A stretch of DNA of 64,000 nucleotides from Lysobacterales bacterium (GCA_016703225.1 JADJCM010000003.1:620001-684000), one strand, 5' to 3'. Positions 24,249 to 34,089 are shown, numbered from the stretch's first letter. Program-made: numbers and translations. The notes: generated by a model from the sequence alone, not told the origin.

Positions 24249-25420
24249 CGCTCGATCTGTCGGTACTGGCCCTGCTGGTACTGGCCGCATTCCTCACCGG
24301 CTGGATCCTGGCGCGACGCGATCCCGGCGCTGCCGTGGGTGCGCAGGCCGACCGTCTGCGCCGCAACTACTTCCGCGGCTTGAATTATCTGTTGAACGAG
24401 CAGCCGGACAAGGCGATCGAGGTGTTCTTGCAGATCGCCGAAATCGACAAGCAGACGGTCGAGACGCACCTGGCACTCGGCAATCTGTTCCGTCGCCGCG
24501 GCGAGACCGACCGCGCCATCCGCGTGCACCAGAACCTGATCGCTCGCGCCAATCTGACGTCGGAGCAGAAGTCCTTGGCGCTGCTCGAACTGGGCGAGGA
24601 CTACATGCGTGCCGGCCTGCTCGATCGCGCCGAGACGTTGTTCACCGATCTGGTCGGCATCGATGCGCATGCGCCGGCGGCGCTGCGTCATCTGATCGCG
24701 ATCTGCCAGCAGGAACGCGACTGGAAGCGCGCGATCGAACACGCGCGCCGGCTCGAGGAGATCACCGGCGAATCACAGGCGGAACTGGTCAGTCAGTTCC
24801 TGTGCGAACTGGCCGAGCACGCGGCGGTGAAACAAGATGCCGAGCAGACCCGCGCCTATCTGACCGAGGCGGTGACGGTGGCGCCGCTGGCGGTGCGTCC
24901 GCGCTTGATCGAAGGACGCCTCGCGCACGAACGCCAGGACTGGAGCCGCGCCGCCAATGCCTATGAGCGCGCGGTCGAGAACGACATCGAGTACCTGCCG
25001 ATCGCGATCGGGCCGCTGCTCGATGCGTTGGAGCAGCTCGACCGACGCGAGTCGATCGACGCCATGCTCGAGGAATCGATGCGCCGCTATCCCGGCATCT
25101 CGCCGGTGATCAAGATGACGCGTCGCGTGCGCGACCGCGACGGTGATGAGGCCGCCATTCGCTTTCTTTCCGACCGCCTGAGCAAGAAGCCTTCAGTACG
25201 CGGCCTGGCCGAGCTGGTCGATCTGCAATTGAGCGGCCTGCACGGCGACGCCCGCGAACAGCTGGAACGTCTGCGCGACCTGCTCAAGCAGCTGCTCGAC
25301 GGCCAGGCCTTGTTCCGCTGTTCGCGTTGCGGGTTCAGTGCGCGCGCGCATCACTGGCAGTGCCCGGGCTGCAAGTCGTGGAGCACGATCAAGCCGGTGC
25401 ACGGCATCGCCGGCAATTGA
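24245..25420 (+). CDS. lapB: Lipopolysaccharide assembly protein B
   Basis: This 391-residue protein has an N-terminal membrane anchor (LSVLALLVLAAFLTGWILAR). TPR repeats follow, opening with LRRNYFRGLNYLLNEQPDKA, the LapB hallmark. The C-terminus is a rubredoxin-like metal site, FRCSRCGFSARAHHWQCPGC, with two CxxC pairs. LapB with FtsH controls LpxC degradation and so balances lipopolysaccharide and phospholipid synthesis. The ATG overlaps the lapA stop. The following genes act in polysaccharide assembly, fitting the context. Confidence 0.94.
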   Translation: MTLDLSVLALLVLAAFLTGWILARRDPGAAVGAQADRLRRNYFRGLNYLLNEQPDKAIEVFLQIAEIDKQTVETHLALGNLFRRRGETDRAIRVHQNLIARANLTSEQKSLALLELGEDYMRAGLLDRAETLFTDLVGIDAHAPAALRHLIAICQQERDWKRAIEHARRLEEITGESQAELVSQFLCELAEHAAVKQDAEQTRAYLTEAVTVAPLAVRPRLIEGRLAHERQDWSRAANAYERAVENDIEYLPIAIGPLLDALEQLDRRESIDAMLEESMRRYPGISPVIKMTRRVRDRDGDEAAIRFLSDRLSKKPSVRGLAELVDLQLSGLHGDAREQLERLRDLLKQLLDGQALFRCSRCGFSARAHHWQCPGCKSWSTIKPVHGIAGN

Positions 25421-25421
25421 C

Positions 25422-26444
25422 GTGTCGCTCTGGTGGCTGCCCGCGCTGGCTCTGCTCGTGTCGCCGCTGCTGACCGCGTTGTGGATCCGGCGCGCGCAGC
25501 GCCTGCAGTTGCTGGACGCGCCGGAGCGGCGGCGGTTGCATGAAGCACCGACGCCGCGTGGCGGCGGCATCGGCCCGGTCGCCGCGATCCTGCTCGTGCT
25601 GCTGGCCCAGCACACGGTGCAGCCCGCTGCACTCGCCGGGTTCTCCTTGCCGCTGATCGCCGGGCTGCTGCTCGCAGCCGGCGTCAGCGCCGCGGACGAC
25701 CATCGTGCGCGCTCGGTGCGCCTGCGCCTTGCCGTGCATCTGCTCGCGGCGACGGTGCTCGCGGTGGCCTTCATCGCGAACAGCGGGCTCGATGGCAAGT
25801 ACTGGTTCGAAGCGGGCCTGTTGCTGATTGCGATGGGCGTCGCGTCGATGAACCTGCACAACTTCATGGATGGCTCGGATGCGCACCTCGCGAGCCAGTC
25901 GCTGTTCGTTTTCTCCGTGCTCGCGTTGCTCGCGGCTCGGCACGATGCAGATGCCGCGGCTGTGCTGTTCGCCGCGGCCGCGGCCGCGGTGCTCGCGTTC
26001 CTGCCGTTCAACTGGCCGCCTGCGCGCGTGTTTCTCGGCGACGTCGGCAGCATTTCGCTCGGATTCCTGGTCGCGGCATTCTCGCTGGTCGCGGTGGATC
26101 GCGGACTGATCGGGTGGGGCGGGGCATTGATCCTGTCGTCCGGATTCATGGTCGATGCGGCAGCCACCTTGTTCGGGCGCATGCGCCGCACCCGCCATTG
26201 GCTCAAGCCGCATCGCGATCACCTGTACCAATGGCTGCGTCGTCGCGGCTGGCGTGCCGCGCGCGTGGTAGCCGCTTATCAGGGATGGAATCTGCTGATC
26301 GTGTTGCCGGCGCTGGCGTTGCTCGAACTGCGCGCGCATCCGCCACTGCTGGAATTTGCACTCGCGGTCGCGGTCTACGGACTCGGAATCGGCGTCTGGA
26401 TCGCTGCGCGACGTGCGCTGCGGCGCGCGCATCGGGCACAATAG
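25422..26444 (+). CDS. Glycosyltransferase family 4, WecA/MraY-like
   Basis: This 340-residue polytopic protein has about ten membrane helices and the phospho-sugar transferase motifs HEAPTPRGGG near residue 40, SMNLHNFMDGSDAHLA near 143, and FLGDVGSISLGFLVA near 205 with the Asp pair. These match polyprenyl-phosphate sugar-1-phosphate transferases that start O-antigen or exopolysaccharide repeat units. The GTG at 25422 follows the lapB stop by one base and places the first helix at the N-terminus; further upstream in-frame sequence lies inside lapB. The exact sugar cannot be told. Confidence 0.85.
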   Translation: MSLWWLPALALLVSPLLTALWIRRAQRLQLLDAPERRRLHEAPTPRGGGIGPVAAILLVLLAQHTVQPAALAGFSLPLIAGLLLAAGVSAADDHRARSVRLRLAVHLLAATVLAVAFIANSGLDGKYWFEAGLLLIAMGVASMNLHNFMDGSDAHLASQSLFVFSVLALLAARHDADAAAVLFAAAAAAVLAFLPFNWPPARVFLGDVGSISLGFLVAAFSLVAVDRGLIGWGGALILSSGFMVDAAATLFGRMRRTRHWLKPHRDHLYQWLRRRGWRAARVVAAYQGWNLLIVLPALALLELRAHPPLLEFALAVAVYGLGIGVWIAARRALRRAHRAQ

Positions 26445-26449
26445 CGGGC

Positions 26450-28336
26450 ATGCACTTGCGTCGACTGATCGCCATCCTCCATCCGCGCCTCGCCGTGGTC
26501 GCACATGACCTGTGCATGATCTGGCTGGCCTGGTTCGGCACCAACTGGTTGCGCTGGAACCTGCAAATCGATCCGCCGGTTGTCGCCTGGTTCGGCACCG
26601 AGCACGCGATCGTGCTGGTCGCGCAGACCCTGATCCTGGCCTGGACCGGCCTGTATCGCGGGCTGTGGCGCTTCGCCAGCCTGCCTGACCTGTGGAACAT
26701 CGCGCGTGCCTCGGTGCTCGGCGCGCTGGCGATCGCGCTCGGTCTGTTCTTCCTCGATCGGCTCGAGGGCACGCCGCGCTCGGTGCTGCTGATGTATCCG
26801 ATCGCGCTGATGCTGCTGCTCGGCACGCCGCGCATGGCGTATCGCTACTGGAAGGACAGTCGCTATGACAGCGGTGGCGCCCCGGTCAAGCGCGTGCTGG
26901 TGCTCGGTGCCGGACGCGCCGGCGAGACCCTGGTGCGCGACCTGCGTCGCGAGGGCGCGTACCGTGTAGTCGGTTTCCTCGACGACAAGTCGGGTCTGCG
27001 CGGTGCCAATGTGCATGGGGTGCCAGTGCTCGGCCCGATCGAGCAGTTGCCGCAGATCGCGCGCGAGGTCGCAGCGGAAATGGTGCTGATCGCGATCCCG
27101 ACCGCGAGCAACCAGCAGATGCAGCGCATCGTCGGCATCTGCGAGCAGACCACGCTGCCGTTTCGCACCGTGCCGCGACTGGAGGACGTGGTCGAAGGCC
27201 GATCCAACTTCAACGAACTCAAGGAAGTCGCGATCGAGGACCTGCTCGGGCGCGAACCGGTGTCACTGGACTGGACCGCGATCCGCGCCGGGCTCGCCTC
27301 GCGGCGCGTGCTGATCACCGGTGGTGGCGGCTCGATCGGCTCCGAACTCTGCCGTCAGGTCGCTCGTCTCGGTGTCGAACGCCTGGCCGTGCTCGAACTG
27401 TCCGAGTTCAACTTGTACAAGGTCGAGCAGGAACTGCGCGTCGAATTTCCAGACCTGGTGATCGATCCCATCCTGGGAGACTGTGGCGACGCCGCGACAC
27501 TCGAGCGCGTGTTCAGCCGCGTTCGGCCCGAGGCGGTATTCCATGCTGCGGCGTTCAAGCACGTGCCGTTGTTGCAGCAGCAGGTGCGCGAAGCGGTGCG
27601 CAACAACCTGCTGGCGACGCAGGCGCTGGCGCTGGCGGCGGATCGGCATGGCGTGCACAACTTCGTGCTGATTTCGACCGACAAGGCGGTGAATCCGTCG
27701 AGCGTGATGGGCGCGACCAAGCGCGCCGCGGAGATTTTCTGCCAGAGCCTGGCGCAGCAGTCGAATACGCACTTCATCACCGTTCGTTTCGGCAACGTGC
27801 TCGATTCCGCCGGCAGCGTGGTGCCGCTGTTTCGCGACCAGATCCACCGCGGCGGCCCGGTCACCGTCACGCATCCGGAAATCTCGCGCTACTTCATGAC
27901 CATCCCCGAAGCTTGCCAGCTGATCCTGCAGGCGGCGGTACTCGGTCGCGGCGGCGAAATCTTCGCGCTCGACATGGGTGAGCCGGTGCGCATCCGCTAT
28001 CTCGCCGACCAGATGATCCTGCTCGCCGGCAAGGTGCCGGAGCGCGACATCCAGATCGTCTACACCGGCCTGCGGGCCGGCGAAAAGCTGTTCGAGGAGC
28101 TGTTCCATGAGCAGGAGAACCACGAAAGCACCGGCCATCCGAAGATTTTCCTGTCGCAGCCGCGCATGGTGCCGTTTACCGAGCTGACGCCTTGCCTGCA
28201 CAAGCTTGATGCCGCGGCGCGACGCTTCGATGAAGACGAAGTGCTGCGCCTGTTGCAGTCGCTGGTGCCGGAGTTCGACCAGCTGCGCACCGAGCGCGAC
28301 GCAGACATCGTCTCGATCCACAAGGCGGTCTCCTGA
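26450..28336 (+). CDS. Nucleoside-diphosphate-sugar 4,6-dehydratase (CapD/WbpM/PglF type)
   Basis: This 628-residue protein has four N-terminal membrane helices (to about 120). A first Rossmann domain with VLVLGAGRAGETLVRDL (about 145) is followed by the catalytic domain with LITGGGGSIGSELCRQVARLG (about 285). The active-site segment SVMGATKRAAE near 420 has Met and Lys as in membrane UDP-GlcNAc 4,6-dehydratases, with FVLISTDKAVNP before it. It should make a 4-keto-6-deoxy sugar nucleotide for a surface glycan. The ATG is six bases after the preceding stop. The next gene overlaps by one base (TGATG). Confidence 0.9.
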   Translation: MHLRRLIAILHPRLAVVAHDLCMIWLAWFGTNWLRWNLQIDPPVVAWFGTEHAIVLVAQTLILAWTGLYRGLWRFASLPDLWNIARASVLGALAIALGLFFLDRLEGTPRSVLLMYPIALMLLLGTPRMAYRYWKDSRYDSGGAPVKRVLVLGAGRAGETLVRDLRREGAYRVVGFLDDKSGLRGANVHGVPVLGPIEQLPQIAREVAAEMVLIAIPTASNQQMQRIVGICEQTTLPFRTVPRLEDVVEGRSNFNELKEVAIEDLLGREPVSLDWTAIRAGLASRRVLITGGGGSIGSELCRQVARLGVERLAVLELSEFNLYKVEQELRVEFPDLVIDPILGDCGDAATLERVFSRVRPEAVFHAAAFKHVPLLQQQVREAVRNNLLATQALALAADRHGVHNFVLISTDKAVNPSSVMGATKRAAEIFCQSLAQQSNTHFITVRFGNVLDSAGSVVPLFRDQIHRGGPVTVTHPEISRYFMTIPEACQLILQAAVLGRGGEIFALDMGEPVRIRYLADQMILLAGKVPERDIQIVYTGLRAGEKLFEELFHEQENHESTGHPKIFLSQPRMVPFTELTPCLHKLDAAARRFDEDEVLRLLQSLVPEFDQLRTERDADIVSIHKAVS

Positions 28337-29217
28337 TGCGAATCCGCAAAGCCGTGTTCCCGGTGGCCGGGCTTGGCACCCGGTTCCTGCCCGCCAGCAA
28401 GGTGGTGCCCAAGGAGATGCTGCCACTGATCGACCGGCCACTGATCCAGTACGCGGTCGAGGAAGCGGTCGAGGCCGGCTGCGACACCCTGGTGTTCATC
28501 ACCAATCGCTACAAGCACGCGATCGCCGATTACTTCGACAAGGCCTACGAACTCGAAGCCAAGCTCGAAGCCGCCGGCAAGCACGAGTTGCTGGAGATGG
28601 TGCGCGACATCCTGCCGCGCCATGTGCAGACGGTGTTTGTGACCCAGCACGAGGCCCTCGGTCTCGGTCATGCCGTGCTCTGCGCGCGCGCGATCGTCGG
28701 CGACGAACCCTTCGCGGTGCTGTTGCCCGACGACATGATCTGGAACCGCGGTCGCGGCGCACTGCACCAGATGGCCGACATCGCCGAGCGCGATGGCGCC
28801 AGCGTGATCGCGGTCGAAGACGTCCCGCGCCAACACACCCACCGCTACGGCATCGTCTCGGCCGAGCGTGTCGACGACCACCTGGCGCGCGTGCGCGGCG
28901 TGATCGAAAAGCCGAGGCCCGATGTCGCGCCATCCACGCTCGCCATCGTCGGCCGCTACATCCTGTCGCCGAAGATCTTCGAGCTGCTGGAGACGACCCG
29001 CGCCGGCAGTGGCGGCGAGATCCAGCTGACCGACGCGATCGCTGCGCTGCTGGTCAACGACCCGGTGCTGGCGTATCGCTTCATCGGGCGCCGTTTCGAC
29101 TGCGGCAACCGTCTCGGCATGGTCCAGGCGACCGTGCACCTGGCGCTGGAAGATCCCGAACTGCACAACGCCGTGGTCGCGATGATGCGCGAACGGCTCG
29201 CGCTCGAAGCGAACTGA
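28336..29217 (+). CDS. galU: UTP-glucose-1-phosphate uridylyltransferase
   Basis: This 293-residue enzyme has AVFPVAGLGTRFLPASKVVP (substrate loop), KEMLPLIDRPLIQYAVEEA, and EKPRPDVAPSTLAIVGRYIL, typical of GalU. It makes UDP-glucose for surface polysaccharides and for UDP-sugar interconversion. The ATG overlaps the stop of the preceding dehydratase gene, so it is part of the polysaccharide operon. Confidence 0.95.
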   Translation: MRIRKAVFPVAGLGTRFLPASKVVPKEMLPLIDRPLIQYAVEEAVEAGCDTLVFITNRYKHAIADYFDKAYELEAKLEAAGKHELLEMVRDILPRHVQTVFVTQHEALGLGHAVLCARAIVGDEPFAVLLPDDMIWNRGRGALHQMADIAERDGASVIAVEDVPRQHTHRYGIVSAERVDDHLARVRGVIEKPRPDVAPSTLAIVGRYILSPKIFELLETTRAGSGGEIQLTDAIAALLVNDPVLAYRFIGRRFDCGNRLGMVQATVHLALEDPELHNAVVAMMRERLALEAN

Positions 29218-29227
29218 GCGGGGCAGG

Positions 29228-30397
29228 GTGGTGCGCGACCTGTCGTTCATCATCAACCACCTGGGCGAGGAGCGCGACCGCTACTTCGATGCGGTGATCC
29301 CGCCGATCGTGCAGAGCGCGATCTTCGCGCACCCGGACATCGCGACCATGCGCGCGCGCCTCGCCGACGAGTTCAACGCCCACGTCTACACCCGCGGCAA
29401 CAACCCGACGGTCGAGATCGTGGCGAAGAAACTTGCCGCGCTGGAAGGCGCCGAGCGCGCGCTGATGTTCGGCTCCGGCGCCGCGGCGATGGCGGCCGCA
29501 GTGCTCGCCAACGTGCGCGCCGGCGATGAGGTGCTCTGCGTCGAGAAGCCCTACTTCTGGACCGGACAACTGGTGCGCAAGCTGCTGGCGCAATTCGGCA
29601 TGCGCGGCGTGTTCGTCGACGCCGCCGATACCGCCGCGGTGGCGGCAGCGATCTCGCCGGCCACGCGCCTGATCGTGCTTGAGAGTCCGAACTCGCTGAC
29701 CTTCGAGCAGCAGGACCTGGCCGCCATCGCGATGCTGGCGAAGGGCAGGGGCATCGTCACCCTGGTCGACAACAGCTACGCGACCCCGCTCGGGCAATCG
29801 CCGGTCGCGCTCGGCATTGATCTGGTTGCGCACTCGGCGACCAAGTACCTGAATGGCCACAGCGATGTCATCGCCGGTGCGCTGTGCGGTTCGGATGCGA
29901 TGCTGCGCAAGGTCTTCGATGGCCCATACATGACGCTCGGGGCGATCCTGTCGCCGTTCGATGCGTGGTTGCTGCTGCGTGGCCTGCGCACGCTGCCGGT
30001 GCGGCTGGAGCGCATCGCCGCCACCACCGCCACGGTGCTTGCGCATCTCGCGAAGCACCCGAAGGTGCGCTGCGTCCATGCACCGGTGACACCGTATTCG
30101 ACGCAACCCGAATTGAGCGCCGCGCAACTGCACCACGCCAGCGGCTTGTTCTCGATCGAACTCGACGTGCCCGACCTCGCCGCCATCGATCGCTTTTGCA
30201 ATGCGCTCAAGCGCTTCCTGCTCGCAGCCAGTTGGGGTGGCTATGAATCGCTGGCATTCCCGGTCGCCGGCGTGCGCGACTGGGGTCGTCTGGATGCACC
30301 GGCCAGCGTACCGCTCAACCTCGTGCGCCTCTCGATCGGACTCGAAGATCCTGCGGCACTGATCGCCGATCTGGACCAGGCGCTGGCAGCGATCTGA
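29228..30397 (+). CDS. PLP-dependent trans-sulfuration enzyme (cystathionine beta-lyase/gamma-synthase family)
   Basis: This 389-residue enzyme is in the Cys/Met metabolism PLP family. TRGNNPTVEIVAKKLAALEG and MFGSGAAAMAAAVLANVRAG form the cofactor pocket. LVDNSYATPLGQSP carries the Asp that contacts the pyridine nitrogen, and VAHSATKYLNGHSDVIAG has the Lys Schiff base. It probably cleaves or forms cystathionine or handles another sulfur amino acid; the exact reaction cannot be read. Start GTG at 29228 or 29231. It follows galU by ten bases. The C-terminal end faces the formate dehydrogenase gene. Confidence 0.88.
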   Translation: MVRDLSFIINHLGEERDRYFDAVIPPIVQSAIFAHPDIATMRARLADEFNAHVYTRGNNPTVEIVAKKLAALEGAERALMFGSGAAAMAAAVLANVRAGDEVLCVEKPYFWTGQLVRKLLAQFGMRGVFVDAADTAAVAAAISPATRLIVLESPNSLTFEQQDLAAIAMLAKGRGIVTLVDNSYATPLGQSPVALGIDLVAHSATKYLNGHSDVIAGALCGSDAMLRKVFDGPYMTLGAILSPFDAWLLLRGLRTLPVRLERIAATTATVLAHLAKHPKVRCVHAPVTPYSTQPELSAAQLHHASGLFSIELDVPDLAAIDRFCNALKRFLLAASWGGYESLAFPVAGVRDWGRLDAPASVPLNLVRLSIGLEDPAALIADLDQALAAI

Positions 30398-30469
30398 ACG
30401 GCCGCAATCAGCGCACAATGTATATTATGTCTAGTACAGAGTAACCCACGGTCACTCGACCTTGGTTCC

Positions 30470-33172
30470 TCACGCTGCACGTGCTGGCATCCCCTCCACC
30501 CGCACCGCGGTGACCTTGTATTCCGGCGCTGAGGTGATGTTGTCGCGGGCTGGTCCGGTGAGCTGGTTCACGGCGCGGGCCGGGTCGTGAAAGGTGGTGA
30601 ACAGTTGGCCGGGCACGATGCCGTCGCTAAGGCGCAGTGGCAGCACCACGCTACCGTGGCGGCTGGTCACGCGCAGGTCCTGGCCGTCGTGCAGGCCGAG
30701 TGCGGTGGCGTCTTGCGGGTGCATGTCGAGGGTGTCGGTCGGGCGAAGTCGATTCTGCGCGGTGCGGCCGCCCATGGTGCCGACGTTGAACTGGTGCAGG
30801 TCGCGGCCGGTGCTGAGCAGGAACGGGTACTCGTCGTCGATCGATTCGACCGTCGGGTGGTAGTCGATGCGACGCAGACTGGCGCGTGGTCCGTGGGCGA
30901 AGCGCTCGGTGTGCAGGATGGTCGTGCCGGCATGGGCCTCGTCGCGGCACGGCCACTGGATTCCGCCCTGCTCCATGCGCGCATAGCTGATGCCCGCGCC
31001 GGCCGGCCAGAGTTCGCGTACCTCGTCCCACACCTGCTGCGCATCGGCGCTCGGGAATTGCGTGCCGTGGCCGAAGGCTGCAGCGAGACGCACCAGGATG
31101 GTGGCGTCATCCAGCGCGTGACCACGCGGTGTGATGGCGCGACGAATGCGCTGGATGCGCCGCTCCGAGTTCATGAAGGTGCCGTCCTTCTCGAAACTGG
31201 TGACCGCTGGCAGAAAGATGTGCCCGAACTCGCGCGCGGTGTCGTTGAGGAACAGGTCCTGCACGATCACCAGCTCCGCCTGGGCCAAGGCCGCCGCAGT
31301 CTCGCGGGCGTTGGCCAGGCTCGCCAGAATGTCGAAGCCGATCACGTACAGGGCCTTCAAGCGCCCCGCACGTGCCGCGTCGATCATGCCCAGCACGTTC
31401 AGGCCGGGCTGCGCCGGAACGGGCGCACCCCAGCGTGCCTCGAAGCGTGGTCGAGCGTCGGCGAGACTGGCGCCGCCGGTCAGCGAATCCGGTTCGCAAC
31501 CCATCACCGCCACGCCCTGCACGTTGTTCTGTCCGCGCAACGGGTTCACCCCTGCCCCGGCACGGCCCAGATTTCCGGTGAGCAGTGCCAGGTTGATCAG
31601 CGCCATCACTCCCTCGGTGCCCTGCACATGCTCGGTCAGCCCGAGACCATGCACGCACATCGCCGGCATATGTTCCGCGTAAAGGCGCGCCGCCTTGCGG
31701 ATATCGGCAGCGCCGACGCCACAAATCGGCGCGACGCGCTCTGGCGTCCAGTCGGCGATGAAGTTCACGAACTCGTCCAGGTCATCGACACGCGCCGCGA
31801 CGAAGGCGCGATCGACCAGGTTCTCGACCACCAGCACGTGTGCCAGCGCGTTCAGCAGCGGCACATTGCTGCCCGCGCGCAGCGCCAGATGCACGTTGGC
31901 GATTTCGGCAAGCGGCGTGCGGCGCGGATCGATGACGATCAGCTGCGCGCCGCGGCGCACCTGCTGACGGATGCGCGCGCCCACCACCGGGTGGTTCGCG
32001 AGCGGATTGGCACCGACCACCAGAAAACAGCGTGCCTGCTCGATGTCATCGAAACTGTTGGTTGCGGCGCCGGTACCGAGCACGCGCTTCAGCGCCGCGG
32101 CGCTCGGCATGTGGCAGACGCGGGCGCAGCCGTCGACGTTGTTGGTGCCGAGCACGAGGCGCGCGAATTTCTGCGTCAGGAATGCTTCTTCGTTGGTGCC
32201 GCGCGCAGAGCCGAGCACGCCGACGGAGTCCGGTCCGTACTTGGCCAGGATGCCGCGCAACCGTGCCACCGTTTCGCTTTCGGCCTCGTCCCAGTCGACG
32301 CGCTGCCACTGCCCATCACGGCGCAGCATCGGCGTGGTGACACGGTCTCCGGCATCGACATAGCCGTGCGCGTAGCGGCCCTTGACGCAGGCATGGCCGC
32401 GGTTCGATGGACCATCGAGCGCCGGGCGCACGCTGACGATGCGATCGTCGGCGACGCCGACCTGCAGTTCGCAGCCGACCGCACAGTAGGCACAGGTGGT
32501 GCGCGTCCAGGTCTCGGCGATGGGATCGTGCCAGGCACTGGCATCGGTCAGCGCAGCGGTCGGACAGGTATCGACGCAGGCGCCGCAGCCGACGCAAGCA
32601 CTCGCGGCCAGCGGCACGTCGCCTGCGGTCGCGATACGCAGGTCCGGACCGCGACCGAACACATGCCAGATCGACTCACCCTGCACTTCCTCGCAGATGC
32701 GCACGCAGCGGCTGCAGGCGATGCAACGGCTCATGTCGACGCGGATGTACGGATGCGAGGTGTCGATCGACGCCGGCGGCGATGCCGGCGCGCTGCCGGC
32801 GATGCCGTGTTCGCGCAGCAGGCGGTGCAGGGCCTTGTCCGGGAAGCGCGCCTGCTCGTCGGGCGCGACGCGCGCCGCGAGTTGTCCGATCAGGTCATGA
32901 CGAAACGAGTCGAGCGCGGCATGGGTGCTGCGGATGCTGCTGCCATCGCGCAACGGCTCGCGGCATGAGGGTCGTGTTCGAAATGCTTCGCCCGGCGCAT
33001 TGGCGATGTCCACCGAACAGGCCCAGCATTGGCCCGCCGGTTCCAGGCGTGGGTCGTGGCACAGCGTCGGCAATTCGACGCCGATGCTGCGCAGCGCCTC
33101 CAGCACGCTCAGGCCGGAAGGGAACTCGTGCGCCACACCATCGATCACGGCCCGGATACTCATGCCGCGCAT
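30470..33172 (-). CDS. Formate dehydrogenase alpha subunit (NuoG-like N-terminus, Mo-bisMGD)
   Basis: This 900-residue molybdoenzyme starts with a 2Fe-2S ferredoxin domain (PTLCHDPRLEPAGQCWACSV and a distal Cys). Two 4Fe-4S sites follow, CIACSRCVRICEE and CVGCGACVDTCP, then the Mo-bisMGD catalytic part with its own cluster, TTCAYCAVGCEL. The catalytic residue is Cys, in RVCHMPSAAAL (codon TGC, not a Sec UGA). It ends with the MopB dinucleotide-binding domain (GQDLRVTSRHGSVVLPLRL). Such alpha chains oxidise formate to CO2; in NAD-linked enzymes partner beta/gamma subunits pass electrons on, but none is present here. A metal-binding protein gene lies upstream. Start 33172 or 33163. Confidence 0.9.
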   Translation of the reverse strand: MRGMSIRAVIDGVAHEFPSGLSVLEALRSIGVELPTLCHDPRLEPAGQCWACSVDIANAPGEAFRTRPSCREPLRDGSSIRSTHAALDSFRHDLIGQLAARVAPDEQARFPDKALHRLLREHGIAGSAPASPPASIDTSHPYIRVDMSRCIACSRCVRICEEVQGESIWHVFGRGPDLRIATAGDVPLAASACVGCGACVDTCPTAALTDASAWHDPIAETWTRTTCAYCAVGCELQVGVADDRIVSVRPALDGPSNRGHACVKGRYAHGYVDAGDRVTTPMLRRDGQWQRVDWDEAESETVARLRGILAKYGPDSVGVLGSARGTNEEAFLTQKFARLVLGTNNVDGCARVCHMPSAAALKRVLGTGAATNSFDDIEQARCFLVVGANPLANHPVVGARIRQQVRRGAQLIVIDPRRTPLAEIANVHLALRAGSNVPLLNALAHVLVVENLVDRAFVAARVDDLDEFVNFIADWTPERVAPICGVGAADIRKAARLYAEHMPAMCVHGLGLTEHVQGTEGVMALINLALLTGNLGRAGAGVNPLRGQNNVQGVAVMGCEPDSLTGGASLADARPRFEARWGAPVPAQPGLNVLGMIDAARAGRLKALYVIGFDILASLANARETAAALAQAELVIVQDLFLNDTAREFGHIFLPAVTSFEKDGTFMNSERRIQRIRRAITPRGHALDDATILVRLAAAFGHGTQFPSADAQQVWDEVRELWPAGAGISYARMEQGGIQWPCRDEAHAGTTILHTERFAHGPRASLRRIDYHPTVESIDDEYPFLLSTGRDLHQFNVGTMGGRTAQNRLRPTDTLDMHPQDATALGLHDGQDLRVTSRHGSVVLPLRLSDGIVPGQLFTTFHDPARAVNQLTGPARDNITSAPEYKVTAVRVEGMPARAA

Positions 33173-33228
33173 CGTCGGGCTTTCAGGTCATTGGACGCAA
33201 CTGCCGGCGCGGCACCGGCGGCCATGGA

Positions 33229-33465
33229 TCAGGCGCAACAGCCGCAGCAGCGCTCAGCCTTGGCCGGGCCACCCATCAATTCGGCCTGGTAGCCGGCATC
33301 GCCGATCGCCTGCCGCGCCTGGGTTTCCGTGATCAGTCCGCTGATGCGCACCGTACCGGACTCGATCTCGACTTCCACCACCGCCGTCGGATCGAACTTC
33401 GCCACTGCCTTCTCGATCGCCGCCACGCAGTGACCGCATTCCAGACCCTGCACCTTGAAATCCAT
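33229..33465 (-). CDS. Heavy-metal-associated (HMA) domain protein
   Basis: This 78-residue protein has the ferredoxin-like HMA fold: the metal loop GLECGHCVAAIEKAVA (usually GMxCxxC, here Leu replaces Met), an acidic second strand TAVVEVEIESGTVRISG, and ITETQARQAIGDAGYQAEL. An unusual C-terminal CCGCC cluster (ERCCGCCA) adds four cysteines. It would bind copper or another soft metal and act as a chaperone. The ATG at 33465 has GGGGA eight bases upstream. It lies 56 bases before the formate dehydrogenase gene on the same strand, possibly one operon. Confidence 0.85.
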   Translation of the reverse strand: MDFKVQGLECGHCVAAIEKAVAKFDPTAVVEVEIESGTVRISGLITETQARQAIGDAGYQAELMGGPAKAERCCGCCA

Positions 33466-33561
33466 GGTAATTCCCCGCTTGATGGAAAGGCCGCGAGCTT
33501 GCCGCCCATGGCCGCGGCCGGCACTGACCTTCGTCAAGCGCGCGACTCGCTCCGTGCCCGA

Positions 33562-34089
33562 TCAACGCATGCCGAAGTGGAACGCGCCCTCGCCGTCCTG
33601 CCGCGCGCGTCCAAGCGCGACCAGCATGTCCAACAGCTGCGGTAGCCGTTTCCGCCACGGCCATCGACCGCTGAAGCGCGCGGCGATCTCGTCCACCGTC
33701 AGCGGCGCCGGTCTCGCCGCCAGCAGATCGGCCACGGCGCGCACCTGCTCGATCGCATCTTTCGGCCACGGCTGCGGTTTGCCCACCACCGCCACGGCGC
33801 CATCCACCGGCGCCTCGTCCTCCATCGCCGCGGTGTCGATCTCCACCTGCTGCGGCTTCGCGCCCACGCCAGAGTTCTGAAACTCAGGCCGCAACCAACG
33901 CACCAGCCCACGCGCTTCCTCGACCGCCCGCTCGGCATTCAACGCCACCAATCGCTCCAGAATCGCCTCGTCAAACGCTCGCTTCGCCTCGTCGCGCGTC
34001 TTTCCTTCTCCCCCCGGGAGAAGGTGGCCCGCAGGGCCGGATGAGGGGCTCTCGGCGCCAAGGCCACCCACGCTCTTCCCTTCTCCCAC
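33562..34089 (-). pseudogene. C-terminal remnant of MmeI-like restriction-modification enzyme
   Basis: After repeat-derived sequence, residues from about EAKRAFDEAILERLVALNAERAV onward form a 140-residue helical tail (VRWLRPEFQNSGVGAKPQQ, QPWPKDAIEQVRAVADLLAA, KRLPQLLDMLVALGRARQ). From memory of the family, this matches the last part of class I DNA methyltransferases of the MmeI type, whose N-terminal half lies upstream at 34126-36756 in the same frame. Only one TAG (34126-34128) inside a repeat separates the two. It lacks the target-recognition domain that should precede it. It is unlikely to be functional alone. Confidence 0.6.

Noticed and set aside
30470..33172. Selenocysteine at the formate dehydrogenase active site
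   Set aside because: The catalytic codon in RVCHMP is TGC (Cys), so no Sec insertion is needed.
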